A program made the position numbers and the translations under genes. Shown here piece by piece: positions 18,679-27,862 of a DNA stretch of 64,000 nt; positions within the stretch are counted from its first letter, which is position 1, and the number at the start of each line of letters is the position of its first letter. Origin of the DNA: Sphingomonas flavalba (GTDB lineage: Bacteria > Pseudomonadota > Alphaproteobacteria > Sphingomonadales > Sphingomonadaceae); NCBI RefSeq assembly GCF_004796535.1, contig NZ_SPHY01000007.1, positions 1 to 64,000 on the forward strand, read 5' to 3'. The notes under the pieces were generated by a model, which had not been told where the DNA came from, did no database searches, and saw only the letters and a program-made list of their open reading frames with translations.

Positions 18679-19527
18679 TCAGGGCTGGCGGCTGAGCGGA
18701 TAGGCGCGCAGCGTGTCGCTGGGCTTGTTGTCGCTGGTGCGGAACGCCCATTCGTCGGCGCCGGCCTGCTCGATGTAGAGGACAGGCGCGTCGGCGGCGT
18801 CGGGCTGCAGGCGCAGGACCCGGCCGGTGGCATCGGTGACCGTCGCCAGCCCGTCCGTCGTCGACGAACCGCGGCCGCGAAAGGCCTGGATCAGCCGGTA
18901 GCGGCCGGGGCCGGGCTCTGCCGCAAACGTCAGGGTGACGTCGATCGCCTCGCAATCGGGACAGGGGGTGCTGCCCGCGAAGGTCGCGCCGGCGGGAATG
19001 GGCGCCTGCGGCCCGCGGCAGGCATCGAGCACACGGCGGATCGCATGGCCACCCGGGGCTTCGACCGCGTCGCCGCCGGCGGAGACGGTGACGCGCGCGC
19101 CGGGCGCCGCGATCCGGTCGAGCAGCGGGTCGGCGAGCGGAATGCGTGCTTCCGCCCGGCCGCCGGCATTGCGGCCGGCATAGGTCTGGCCGGCGCCGCC
19201 GCTATCGATGCGAACGGCGTTGCCGGGCCCCTGCCGCAGGACGATAAGCGCGGCGCCGCGTGCATCGCATCGCACGGCAAGCGCGACATCCTTGTCGGAT
19301 GCACCGTAGAGTGCGGCGGCGGCGGTGCCGTCGACCCGCGTCGTCCACGCCATCGGCGCTGGCGCCGGTTCGGCAGCATTGCCGTAATCGATCTCGACGA
19401 CCGCATTGCCGCCGATCGTCTTGACCGCGCCGGCCCGCGCTTCCGGCGTCGCCTGCGGCTCGCGGTCGCAGCCGGCGAGCAGGGCGAGCGGCAGCGTGGC
19501 CAGCGCTGCCAGTCTATTTGCGGACAT
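18679..19527 (-). CDS. lipoprotein with an NlpE-like C-terminal domain
   Basis: 282 residues from ATG 19527, overlapping the end of the amidohydrolase gene by 14 bases. Lipobox LLAGC with lipid-modified Cys near residue 20. Residues 30-180 are not recognised; 190-280 resemble the NlpE N-terminal fold: STPCPDCEAIDVTLTF (the CXXC of the family), YRLIQAFRG, GRVLRLQP. NlpE is an outer-membrane lipoprotein that signals surface or copper stress to Cpx in enterobacteria. Whether this remote relative signals is unknown. Last gene of a three-gene leftward operon with amidohydrolase and dehydrogenase. Confidence 0.78.
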   Translation of the reverse strand: MSANRLAALATLPLALLAGCDREPQATPEARAGAVKTIGGNAVVEIDYGNAAEPAPAPMAWTTRVDGTAAAALYGASDKDVALAVRCDARGAALIVLRQGPGNAVRIDSGGAGQTYAGRNAGGRAEARIPLADPLLDRIAAPGARVTVSAGGDAVEAPGGHAIRRVLDACRGPQAPIPAGATFAGSTPCPDCEAIDVTLTFAAEPGPGRYRLIQAFRGRGSSTTDGLATVTDATGRVLRLQPDAADAPVLYIEQAGADEWAFRTSDNKPSDTLRAYPLSRQP

Positions 19528-21166
19528 AGACACGCTGCCCTCCGATCCAGGTTTCGTCGACGCGCAGCGCCCGCAATTTTGCCGGCGGCAGGTCGAGCGG
19601 GTTGGCGTCGAGCAGCAGGAAGTCGGCGCGCTTGCCCGGCTCCAGACTGCCCAGCCGGTCGTCGGCGAAGCCGGCATAGGCGGCCTCGATGGTGAATCCG
19701 GCCAGCGCCGTTTCGCGGCTGACTCGTTCCTGCGGCTGCCAGCCGCCGATCGGTTCGCCGTTCGCGTCCTCGCGGGTGATCGCCACCGCCAGGCCGGGGA
19801 AGGGGTTGGCGGATTCAACCGGCGTATCCGAGCCGAAAGCAAGATGGGCACCGGTCTTGCGGATCGACGCCCAGGCATAGGCGCCGGAGAGGCGCGCCGG
19901 CCCCAGCCGTGCTTCCGCCATCAGCCGGTCCGACGTCTGGTGCACCGGCTGCATCGACGCGACGATGCCGTGCCGGCCGAAACGGGCAATGTCGGCGGGG
20001 TCGACGATCTGGGCATGTTCGATCCGCCAGCGCCGGTCGCCCTTGTAGGTTTCGGACAGCTCATCGATCGCATCGAGCAGTTGCGCGTTGGCGGCGTCGC
20101 CGATCGCGTGGACCGCGACCTGGAAATGGTCCATCGCCGCCCGGCTCATCAGGTTGCGTAGCCGCGCGTCGTCGAGAAAGCCAAGGCCGCGTTCGCCAGG
20201 CGCATCGGCATAGGGTTGTTTCAGCCAGGCGCCGCGCGAACCGAGCGCGCCGTCGGAGTAGAGTTTCACCCCGACCAGCCGCAGCCGATCGTCATAGAGC
20301 CAAGGCGTCGGTTCCGGCCCGGCGATGGTCTGCATCGTGTCGGTGCCATGGGCGTAGGCGATGATCCTGACCTTCAGCCGGCCGACGTCGCCGGCGCGGC
20401 GATAGGTCATCCAGTCGTCGAGCGTGGTGCCCATGTCGGCGATGCCGGTGATGCCGAAGCCGAGCAGGATCTCCTGCGCCTTGACGAGCGCCAGATCGCG
20501 GTCGCGCGGGTTTGGCGGCGGCACGACCTTGTCGACAAGCGCGCGGGCGGAGTCGACGAAAACGCCGGACGGCATAGCGCCGGCCTTTTCGATGCGGCCG
20601 CCGGCCGGCGAAACGGTTTTGGCGGTGATGCCGGCGGCTTTCATCGCCGCGCTGTTCGCCCAGCCGGCATGGCCGTCGACCCGGGCGAGCCACACCGGCC
20701 TGTCGGCGATGACCGCGTCGATGTCGGCGGCGGTCGGGAAGCGGCCGAGGCCCCATTTCTCCTGGTTCCAGCCGGTGCCGAGAATCCACGGCCGCGCCGG
20801 ATTGGCGGCGGCGTAGGCGGCGATCTTCGCCTTCGCCTCGTCCAGCGAGCGGGTGTCAGACAGGTCGAGGGTCAGCGCGCTGAACCCGAGGTCCATGACA
20901 TGGCCGTGCGCGTCAATCAGCCCGGGGATCAACGCCTTGCCCTTGCCGTCAAGGCGGAAATCCAGCTTGTCGGGTCGCTTGTCGTAGCGGTCGAGCAGCT
21001 TTGCGACCTTGCCGTCGGCGGTGATGAGCAGGCCGTTGAAGCGGACGAGCTTGCCTTCGGCGGTCAGCGTCGCGCCGTCGACATTGTCGATCAGGCCGTC
21101 GGCCAGCGCCGGCGCGGCGAACGCCGCCAGCGCCAGCAGCAGCGCCGCCTTCACGCCGGCGTTCAT
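19514..21166 (-). CDS. exported amidohydrolase (YtcJ-like, amidohydrolase family 3)
   Basis: 550 residues. A signal peptide (ALLLALAAFAAPALA) is followed by the metal-binding HxH in LIPGLIDAHGHVMDLG (87-89), WRIEHAQIVDP with a further His ligand, and FGSDTPVESANPF with the catalytic Asp. The C-terminus returns to the small beta domain typical of the superfamily. Such enzymes hydrolyse amide or related C-N bonds; the substrate cannot be inferred. It overlaps the dehydrogenase gene by 4 bases and the lipoprotein gene by 14, so the three are co-translated. Confidence 0.88.
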   Translation of the reverse strand: MNAGVKAALLLALAAFAAPALADGLIDNVDGATLTAEGKLVRFNGLLITADGKVAKLLDRYDKRPDKLDFRLDGKGKALIPGLIDAHGHVMDLGFSALTLDLSDTRSLDEAKAKIAAYAAANPARPWILGTGWNQEKWGLGRFPTAADIDAVIADRPVWLARVDGHAGWANSAAMKAAGITAKTVSPAGGRIEKAGAMPSGVFVDSARALVDKVVPPPNPRDRDLALVKAQEILLGFGITGIADMGTTLDDWMTYRRAGDVGRLKVRIIAYAHGTDTMQTIAGPEPTPWLYDDRLRLVGVKLYSDGALGSRGAWLKQPYADAPGERGLGFLDDARLRNLMSRAAMDHFQVAVHAIGDAANAQLLDAIDELSETYKGDRRWRIEHAQIVDPADIARFGRHGIVASMQPVHQTSDRLMAEARLGPARLSGAYAWASIRKTGAHLAFGSDTPVESANPFPGLAVAITREDANGEPIGGWQPQERVSRETALAGFTIEAAYAGFADDRLGSLEPGKRADFLLLDANPLDLPPAKLRALRVDETWIGGQRVYVRK

Positions 21167-22029
21167 CCGCCGAGTCGCCGGATCAGCGCGCTGGTATCCT
21201 GCCGTCCGCCGCCCATCTTCTGCACTTCGGCATAGAACTGGTCGACCAGCGCGGCGACGGGGAGGGTGGCGCCGTTGGCCCGCGCCTCTTCCAGCGCCAG
21301 GCCGAGATCCTTGCGCATCCAGTCGATCGCGAAGCCGAAGTCGAAGCGATCCTCCGCCATGGTTTCCCAGCGGTTGACCATCTGCCAGCTCGACGCGGCG
21401 CCGCCGGAGACAGCCTCAAACACCCGGTCGAGGGCGAGGTTGGATGCCTGCGCGAAGCGCAGCGCTTCCGCCAGCCCCTGGATGACCCCGGCGATCGCGA
21501 TCTGGTTGACCATCTTGGTGGTCTGGCCGGCCCCGGCCGGGCCGACATGGACGAGCCGCGCGGCATAGGCGGCGATCAGCGGGCGGGCGGCGTCGAGCGC
21601 GGCGTCGCTGCCGCCGCACATCACCGACAGCGCGCCCTTTTCGGCGCCCGCCTGCCCGCCGGAGACCGGCGCGTCGACGCAGAGCAGGCCGCGCGCCTCA
21701 CCTTCCTTCGCCAGCCGCCGGGCGATGTGGGCGGAAACCGTGGTGTGGTCGACGAACAGCGCGCCGGCCCGCATCGCGCCGAACGCGCCGTCCGGCCCCA
21801 GCGTCACCGCCGCCAGATCATCATCGTTGCCGACGCAGGTGAACACCGCCGCCGCACCGGTCGCCGCCGCCGCCGGGGTCGGCGCCGCCCGGCCGCCGTG
21901 ACGCGCGACCCACGCCGCCGCCTTTTCGGCGGTGCGGTTATAGACGGTGACGGAATGGCCCTTTGCGGCCAGATGCCCGGCCATGGGCGCGCCCATGACG
22001 CCGAGGCCGATGAATGCGATGTCGGTCAT
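21163..22029 (-). CDS. NAD(P)-dependent beta-hydroxyacid dehydrogenase (3-hydroxyisobutyrate dehydrogenase family)
   Basis: 288 residues. The N-terminal Rossmann fold begins FIGLGVMGAPMAGHLAAKG; DAPVSGGQAGAEKG is the substrate-binding loop and TTKMVNQ holds the catalytic Lys of the family. The C-terminal all-helical domain is complete. Members reduce or oxidise small beta-hydroxyacids (3-hydroxyisobutyrate, tartronate semialdehyde and others); the sequence does not settle which. First gene of the operon with the amidohydrolase and the NlpE-like lipoprotein, and divergent from ilvA. Confidence 0.9.
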   Translation of the reverse strand: MTDIAFIGLGVMGAPMAGHLAAKGHSVTVYNRTAEKAAAWVARHGGRAAPTPAAAATGAAAVFTCVGNDDDLAAVTLGPDGAFGAMRAGALFVDHTTVSAHIARRLAKEGEARGLLCVDAPVSGGQAGAEKGALSVMCGGSDAALDAARPLIAAYAARLVHVGPAGAGQTTKMVNQIAIAGVIQGLAEALRFAQASNLALDRVFEAVSGGAASSWQMVNRWETMAEDRFDFGFAIDWMRKDLGLALEEARANGATLPVAALVDQFYAEVQKMGGGRQDTSALIRRLGG

Positions 22030-22065
22030 GAAAGGCGATTAACCCGTGTTTCCCCGGAGCGCCAG

Positions 22066-23325
22066 ATGCGCTACGCGCGCCGCATGGCTACTGCATTAGA
22101 AACCCGCGAAACCCTTCCCGTGACCCTCGACGACGTGCATGGTGCGGCGGAGCGGATTATGGGCGCGGTGGTCCGCACCCCGACATTGCACAGCCAGACC
22201 CTGTCGCAGCTGACCGGCGCCGAAGTGTGGGTCAAGTTCGAAAACCACCAGTTTACCGCCGCGTACAAGGAACGTGGCGCGCTGAACACGCTGCTCCAGA
22301 TGCCGGCGGAGCGGCGCGCCCATGGCGTGATCGCCGCATCGGCCGGCAACCATGCCCAGGGCCTGGCCTATCACGGCAGCCGGCTGGGCATTCCGGTGAC
22401 GATCGTCATGCCGCGCCCGACTCCGACGGTGAAGGTGACCCAGACCGAGGGCCATGGCGCGACCGTCATCCTCCACGGCGAGACGTTCGACGCCGCCAAT
22501 GCCCATGCCCGCGAGCTGGAGGTGGAACGCGGCCTGACCTTCGTGCCGCCGTTCGACCACCCGCACATCATCGCCGGGCAGGGGACGGTGGCGTTGGAGA
22601 TGATGGCCGATGCGCCGGGCCTCGATACGCTGATCATCCCGATCGGCGGCGGCGGCCTGTTTTCCGGCATGGGCACGGCGGCGCGCGGGCTGAACCCCGC
22701 GATCGGCCTGATCGGCGTTCAGGCGGAGCTTTATCCGTCGATGTATGCGCGGGTGAAGCATGTCGACCTGCCGTGCGAGGGCGACACGCTGGCCGAGGGC
22801 ATCGCCGTAAAGCAGCCGGGAGCAATAACCTCCCGCTTCGTCGAGCAATTAGCCGACGACATCGTGCTGGTCGGCGAACGCCATCTGGAAAAGGCGGTCG
22901 CGCTACTCCTGCAGATCGAGAAGACGGTGGTCGAGGGCGCCGGCGCCGCCGGGCTGGCCGCGCTACTCGCCTATCCGGACCGCTTTGCCGGGCAGAAGGT
23001 CGGCATCGTGCTGTGCGGCGGCAATATCGACACGCGGCTGCTCGCCAACGTGCTGCTGCGCGACCTGGCCCGTTCCGGCCGGCTGGCCCGGCTGCGGGTG
23101 CGGTTGCAGGACCGCCCCGGCGCGCTGTTTCACGTCGCCCGCATTTTCGACGAACAGCAGGTCAACATCATCGAGGTCTACCATCAGCGGGTGTTCACCA
23201 CCCTGCCGGCGAAAGGGCTGATCACCGACATCGAATGCGAAACCCGCGACCGGGCGCATCTGGAACGGCTGATGGCCGCGCTCGGCACCGCCGGCTACGA
23301 GGTGAGCCAGGTCGAGCTGGCGTGA
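22066..23325 (+). CDS. ilvA: threonine ammonia-lyase
   Basis: 419 residues from ATG 22066, with GGAG 6 bases upstream; ATG 22084 is an alternative. PLP-dependent fold type II: the lysine is K68 in FTAAYKERGAL, and the phosphate-binding glycine loop is IPIGGGGLFSG near 190-200. A single C-terminal ACT domain (about 330-419, LQDRPGALFHVARIF) marks the short form of the enzyme. It converts threonine to 2-oxobutyrate and ammonia for isoleucine synthesis or threonine breakdown. An intrinsic terminator follows directly. Confidence 0.93.
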   Translation: MRYARRMATALETRETLPVTLDDVHGAAERIMGAVVRTPTLHSQTLSQLTGAEVWVKFENHQFTAAYKERGALNTLLQMPAERRAHGVIAASAGNHAQGLAYHGSRLGIPVTIVMPRPTPTVKVTQTEGHGATVILHGETFDAANAHARELEVERGLTFVPPFDHPHIIAGQGTVALEMMADAPGLDTLIIPIGGGGLFSGMGTAARGLNPAIGLIGVQAELYPSMYARVKHVDLPCEGDTLAEGIAVKQPGAITSRFVEQLADDIVLVGERHLEKAVALLLQIEKTVVEGAGAAGLAALLAYPDRFAGQKVGIVLCGGNIDTRLLANVLLRDLARSGRLARLRVRLQDRPGALFHVARIFDEQQVNIIEVYHQRVFTTLPAKGLITDIECETRDRAHLERLMAALGTAGYEVSQVELA

Positions 23326-23332
23326 GCGGCGG

Positions 23333-23374
23333 AAGCCGGTTCTTAACCGTCTTTGATGGTAAACCGGCTTTTCA
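23333..23374 (+). terminator. intrinsic terminator after ilvA
   Basis: AAGCCGGTT (23333-23341) pairs with AACCGGCTT (23362-23370), and a short T-rich tail follows, 8 bases after the ilvA stop. The 20-base loop holds a second weak repeat. Confidence 0.65.
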
Positions 23375-23444
23375 ACTTTACGGGCGGTAAGGCATAGCGC
23401 AGCCAGATAGCGCGTATCACATTGCCCAGGGGTCGATCAGTCCG

Positions 23445-24188
23445 GTGACCGCACCGTTCCGCTTTCCGCGATTCTTCGTGACCAGCCCGGCGCCGTGCCC
23501 GTACCTGCCCGGGCGCAGCGAGCGCAAGGTGTTCACCGAGCTGAGCGGGCCGCATGCGGCGGAGATGAACGATGCGCTGAGCCGCATCGGCTTCCGCCGC
23601 AGCCAGGGGGTCGCCTACCGTCCGAGCTGCATCGACTGCCAGGCCTGCGTGTCCGTCAGGGTGGTTGTCGACGAGTTCCGCCCGAACGCGACCCAGCGCA
23701 AGCTGCTGCGCCGCGACGCCGACCTGGAAGTTACCGCCTGCCGCCCCTGGTCGACAGAGGAGCAGTTCGCGCTGCTCCGCCGCTACCTGACCGCGCGCCA
23801 CCCCGGCGGCGGCATGGCCGGGATGGATGAGGCGGATTACGCCGACATGGTCGAGCAGACGCCGGTCGATTCCTATGTGATGGAGTATCGGGCGCCGGGG
23901 ACGGACGGGAAACCGGGCCGGCTGGTCGGCGCCTGCCTGACCGACTATCAGGCTGACGGACTGTCGATGGTCTACAGCTTCTTCGAGCCGGAGGACGGTG
24001 TTTATCCCGGTCTCGGCAACCTGATCATCATGGACCATATCTTCCGCGCCCGCCGTGCCGGGCTGCCCTATGTCTATCTGGGCTACTGGGTCGCGGGAGC
24101 CAGGCAGATGCGCTACAAGACGCGGTTCCAGCCGATCGAGCGGCTTGGTCCGGCCGGCTGGGAACGCTTCACCCCGCCCCAGGACTGA
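23445..24188 (+). CDS. bpt: aspartate/glutamate leucyltransferase Bpt (arginyltransferase family)
   Basis: 247 residues from GTG 23445. The N-terminal ATE domain has [17 protein letters not shown] and [16 protein letters not shown], the Cys-containing motifs of the family; the C-terminal domain has [16 protein letters not shown] and YVYLGYWV. Bacterial Bpt transfers leucine from Leu-tRNA to N-terminal Asp or Glu and so marks proteins for ClpS/ClpAP degradation. It lies between ilvA and a glycosyltransferase, each with separate spacing, so it is probably its own transcript. Confidence 0.93.
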   Translation: MTAPFRFPRFFVTSPAPCPYLPGRSERKVFTELSGPHAAEMNDALSRIGFRRSQGVAYRPSCIDCQACVSVRVVVDEFRPNATQRKLLRRDADLEVTACRPWSTEEQFALLRRYLTARHPGGGMAGMDEADYADMVEQTPVDSYVMEYRAPGTDGKPGRLVGACLTDYQADGLSMVYSFFEPEDGVYPGLGNLIIMDHIFRARRAGLPYVYLGYWVAGARQMRYKTRFQPIERLGPAGWERFTPPQD

Positions 24189-24262
24189 GCCGACCGGCGG
24201 AACTTTCCGCCCGATCCGGCACTTACCCTTCGGGGGTGGCTGTCGGCTTGGGATCGGACTCT

Positions 24263-26584
24263 ATGAAGATGGATTGGACGCACGACCAGTCGGTTGTGGT
24301 CGCGCAGCGCGCCATCGCGCGGGTTGCGCTGATCGGCAATTTCCCGCCGCGCAAATGCGGGATCGCGACCTTCACCGAGGGCGTGTACGATGCGCTGACC
24401 GCGGCGTTCCCGGATTGTGCGGTCGACGTGGTGGCGATGGTCGACCCCGGCGCCGCCTATGCCTTTCCCGACGCCGTCGGCATGACGGTCGCGCAGGACG
24501 ATCCGGACGCCTATCGCCGCGCCGCCGACTGGCTGCGCGGGCGCGGGCCCGACGTCGTCTGCGTCCAGCATGAATTCGGCATCTACGGCGGGCCGGCTGG
24601 CGCCTGGCTGCTCGACCTGCTCGAGCGGATCGACGCGCCGGTCGTCACCACCCTCCACACCGTGCTGACCGACCCGAGCGCCGACCAGCGGCGGGTGATG
24701 ATGGCGCTGGCTCGCCGCTCCGCCCGGCTGGTAGTGATGGCGGAGCGCGGGCTGGCGATCCTGCGCGACGTCTATGGCGTGCCGATCCACAAGATCATGG
24801 TCGTGCCGCACGGCGTGCCGGACGTGCCGCTCAGCCCGCCGGATGCGTTCAAGGCGGAGTTCGGGCTGGCGGGTAGGGAGGTGCTGTTCACCTTCGGCCT
24901 GCTGTCGCCCAACAAGGGGATCGAGCACATGATCGCCGCGATGCCGCGGATCGTCGCGGCGCGGCCTGATGCCGTCTACGTTGTGCTGGGCGCCACCCAT
25001 CCGCACCTCATCGCGCGCGAGGGCGAGGCCTATCGCGAGCGGCTGGCCGCGCTGGCTGCGGCGCGGGGCGTCGGCGACCACGTGCGGCTGATCAACCGCT
25101 ATGCCGACGACGCGGCACTGCTGCGCTATCTGGCCGCCGCCGACATCTATGTGACGCCCTACCTGAACATCGCGCAGATCACGTCGGGCACGCTCAGCTA
25201 CGCGGTCGCGCTGGGCAAGCCGGTGGTATCGACGCCCTATTGGCATGCGGAGGAACTGCTCGGTGACGGCTGCGGTGTGCTTGTTCCCGTCGGCGATGCC
25301 GATGCGCTGGCCGATGCGGCGATCACCCTGTTGTCCGACGATGCGCGGCGCGCCGCGATCGGCCGCCGCGCCTATGCGGCCGGGCGGACGATGCTGTGGA
25401 GCCGCTTCGCCCATCGCTATATGCGGATGTTCCGCATGGTCGCGCACAAGCCGGACACGCTGGTGAAGCTGCGCCACGCGCCGGCGCCCGACCTGCCGCG
25501 CCCGGCGCTGGACGGGATGCTGCGGCTGACCGACGACTGCGGTATCGCCCAGCACGGCGTCTTCGCGCTGCCGGACCGCAACCACGGCTACTGCCTGGAC
25601 GACAACGCCCGGGCGCTGATGGCGGTGGCGGATCTGTCGGTGCTGCCAGCGCCGGACGAGCGGTTGCCGCGGCTGGCGCGGACCTACGCCGCCTTCATCC
25701 ATCATGCGTGGAACGAGGCGGCGGGGACGTATCGCAACTTCATGGGCTATGATCGCCGTTGGCTGGAGGCGGAAGGGTCCGAGGATTCGATCGGCCGTGG
25801 CTTCTGGGCGGTGGCGACGGCGGCCGGGGCGCGGTTGCCCGCCGATGTCACGCAATGGGCGAGATGGCAGACCCGCCGCGCCTTGCCCCGTGCCGCGCGG
25901 CTCGGCGCGCCACGCGCGCGCGCCTTCGCCCTGCTTGGGCTGAGCGCGCTGATCGCCGGGGGTGGTGGCGACGAGGCGGTGGTCGCCGCCGCCCGCGCGC
26001 ACGCGGACGCGCTGGCGGCGCTGCTGCCTGCCGGCGGCGCTGAATGGCGGTGGTTCGAGGACGGTTTGAGTTACGACAACGCCCGGCTGGCGGAGGCTTT
26101 GATCCGGGCCGGGCTGGCGTTGTCGGCGCCGGGCTATGGCGATGCCGGGCTGGCGGCGCTCGACTGGCTCTGCCGGGTGCAGACCGGGCGTGACGGCGTG
26201 TTCCGCCCGGCCGGGTCTGACGGGTTCGGGCGCCGGCGGGAGATGCCGCTGCCGTTCGACCAGCAACCGCTGGAGGCGGCGGCGACCGTCGACGCCTGCG
26301 TCGCCGGCTTCTCCGCCAGCGGCGCCTGGCAATGGGTGGTCGAGGCGCGGCGGGCCTATGACTGGTTTCTGGGTGCCAATGACCACGACCTGGCGGTGGC
26401 GATCCCGTCGGAAGGCGATTGCCATGACGGGCTGACGCCGGACGGGCTCAACCTGAACCGGGGCGCGGAATCGGTGCTCGCATTCGTCCGCGCCACCTGC
26501 GCGATGCACGGCTTGCGCCATGTCGAGCGGCCGGCGCCGCCGGCGCATGCCAACGAGGAGAGAGAGCGGCTGGGGGTCGCCTGA
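24263..26584 (+). CDS. GT4-family glycosyltransferase fused to a C-terminal alpha-toroid-like domain
   Basis: 773 residues from ATG 24263 (a GTG at 24236 would add 9). Residues 20-400 are a GT-B glycosyltransferase: IGNFPPRKCGIATFTEG at the start, VCVQHEFGIYGG, VVPHGVPDVPL, FGLLSPNKGIEHMI, and the GT4 segment near TSGTLSYAVALGKPVV. Residues 410-770 are helical and repetitive with motifs such as HGYCLDDNARALMAVADL and GEAAA/ALDWL-like pairs, resembling an (alpha/alpha)6 toroid. It overlaps the GH130 gene by one base, so the two act together, probably in making or recycling a mannose-containing glycan. Substrate not determinable. Confidence 0.85.
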   Translation: MKMDWTHDQSVVVAQRAIARVALIGNFPPRKCGIATFTEGVYDALTAAFPDCAVDVVAMVDPGAAYAFPDAVGMTVAQDDPDAYRRAADWLRGRGPDVVCVQHEFGIYGGPAGAWLLDLLERIDAPVVTTLHTVLTDPSADQRRVMMALARRSARLVVMAERGLAILRDVYGVPIHKIMVVPHGVPDVPLSPPDAFKAEFGLAGREVLFTFGLLSPNKGIEHMIAAMPRIVAARPDAVYVVLGATHPHLIAREGEAYRERLAALAAARGVGDHVRLINRYADDAALLRYLAAADIYVTPYLNIAQITSGTLSYAVALGKPVVSTPYWHAEELLGDGCGVLVPVGDADALADAAITLLSDDARRAAIGRRAYAAGRTMLWSRFAHRYMRMFRMVAHKPDTLVKLRHAPAPDLPRPALDGMLRLTDDCGIAQHGVFALPDRNHGYCLDDNARALMAVADLSVLPAPDERLPRLARTYAAFIHHAWNEAAGTYRNFMGYDRRWLEAEGSEDSIGRGFWAVATAAGARLPADVTQWARWQTRRALPRAARLGAPRARAFALLGLSALIAGGGGDEAVVAAARAHADALAALLPAGGAEWRWFEDGLSYDNARLAEALIRAGLALSAPGYGDAGLAALDWLCRVQTGRDGVFRPAGSDGFGRRREMPLPFDQQPLEAAATVDACVAGFSASGAWQWVVEARRAYDWFLGANDHDLAVAIPSEGDCHDGLTPDGLNLNRGAESVLAFVRATCAMHGLRHVERPAPPAHANEERERLGVA

Positions 26585-27858
26585 TGCCGCAGTTGCGCTA
26601 CCTGCCGTTGCGGCTGCAGCCGGATGCGGCCCGCGTGGTCATCCGCCCGTTCCACGTCGCTGTCGAGCCGCGCGGGCTGAACCCGTCGCAGCGCGGCCGC
26701 GCGCAGCGGATCGTGGACAGCGTGCTGGCGATGGACGCGCGCAGTTGCCTTGCCGAACTGGGGCTGGTCTACCAGGACTTCGGCGAGCGGCACCGCGACA
26801 TCACCGAGATATTCGAGCGGCGCTACCGCCAGATGGCGGCGGAACTGGACATGCCGGCGACGCTGCACGCGCCGTGCCGGGCGCTGATCGGCGCCTATTT
26901 CTGCCACGAATACTCCTATGCTGCCGCCGCGCTGATGAACCCGAGCATCGTGCCGCACCCCAACCAGTCCGGGCTGGCGGAGGGGGCGATGCGCTTCGTC
27001 CTGTCGCTGCGCGCGGTGGGGGAGGGGCATATCTCCTCGGTCGAGTTCCGCGAGGGTGTCGTCCACGCCGACGGCAATTTCGAGCTGGTGCCGCTGCCGC
27101 TGGTCGCGATGGCGGTGGAAGGCCAGGTGGAGCAGGACGTGGCGAGGCTGATGCGGGAACGCCGGACCGCGTTGTCGGGAACGGTGCTGTTCCCGGTGAC
27201 CGCCGCCCAGCGCAACGGGCTGGAGGACCTGCGGCTGGTCCGCTTCGTCGAGGAGGACGGGCAGGCGACCTATTACGGCACCTATACCGCCTATTCCGGC
27301 ACGGCGATTGCGTCGGAGCTGCTGACCACGGCGGATTTCAACATGCTGTCGCTGCGGCCGTTGAGCGGCGATGCCGCGCGCAACAAGGGCATGGCGCTGT
27401 TTCCGCGACGGATCGATGGGCGCTATGCGATGATCGGCCGGCAGGACGGCGAAAGCCTGTATTTCCTCCAGTCCGACGACCTGCTGCGCTGGGACGGCGG
27501 CGACTGGTTCGCCGGGCCGCTGCATCCGTGGGAACTGGTCCAGATCGGCAATTGCGGGTCGCCGATCGAACTGGACGAAGGCTGGCTGCTGCTGACCCAC
27601 GGCGTCGGCCCGGTCCGCAAATACGCGATCGGCGCGATGCTGTTGGCCAAGGACGACCCGCGCAAGGTGCTGGCGCGCAGCGCGGTGCCGATCCTGTCCC
27701 CCGCCGACGACGACCGCGAGGGTTATGTGCCCAATGTCGTCTACACCTGCGGCGCAATGGCGCTGGGGCGGCGGCTGTTCCTGCCCTATGGCATCGCCGA
27801 TTCGATGGTCGGATTCTGCTGGCTCGACATCGACGAACTGCTCGCCGAGCTGGTCTGA
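26584..27858 (+). CDS. GH130-family glycoside phosphorylase/hydrolase
   Basis: 424 residues, starting in the TGATG overlap with the glycosyltransferase gene. A five-bladed beta-propeller of the GH130 type: NGLEDLRLVRF (about 211-221) holds the Asp that acts as acid in this family, and NKGMALFPRR, QIGNCGSPIELDEGWLLLTHGVG and LFLPYGIADSMVGF are other family segments. Known GH130 enzymes phosphorolyse or hydrolyse beta-mannosides. Residues 1-110 form a helical N-terminal extension. The coupling to a glycosyltransferase suggests a build-and-trim pair for one mannoside. Confidence 0.88.
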   Translation: MPQLRYLPLRLQPDAARVVIRPFHVAVEPRGLNPSQRGRAQRIVDSVLAMDARSCLAELGLVYQDFGERHRDITEIFERRYRQMAAELDMPATLHAPCRALIGAYFCHEYSYAAAALMNPSIVPHPNQSGLAEGAMRFVLSLRAVGEGHISSVEFREGVVHADGNFELVPLPLVAMAVEGQVEQDVARLMRERRTALSGTVLFPVTAAQRNGLEDLRLVRFVEEDGQATYYGTYTAYSGTAIASELLTTADFNMLSLRPLSGDAARNKGMALFPRRIDGRYAMIGRQDGESLYFLQSDDLLRWDGGDWFAGPLHPWELVQIGNCGSPIELDEGWLLLTHGVGPVRKYAIGAMLLAKDDPRKVLARSAVPILSPADDDREGYVPNVVYTCGAMALGRRLFLPYGIADSMVGFCWLDIDELLAELV

Positions 27859-27862
27859 GCCG

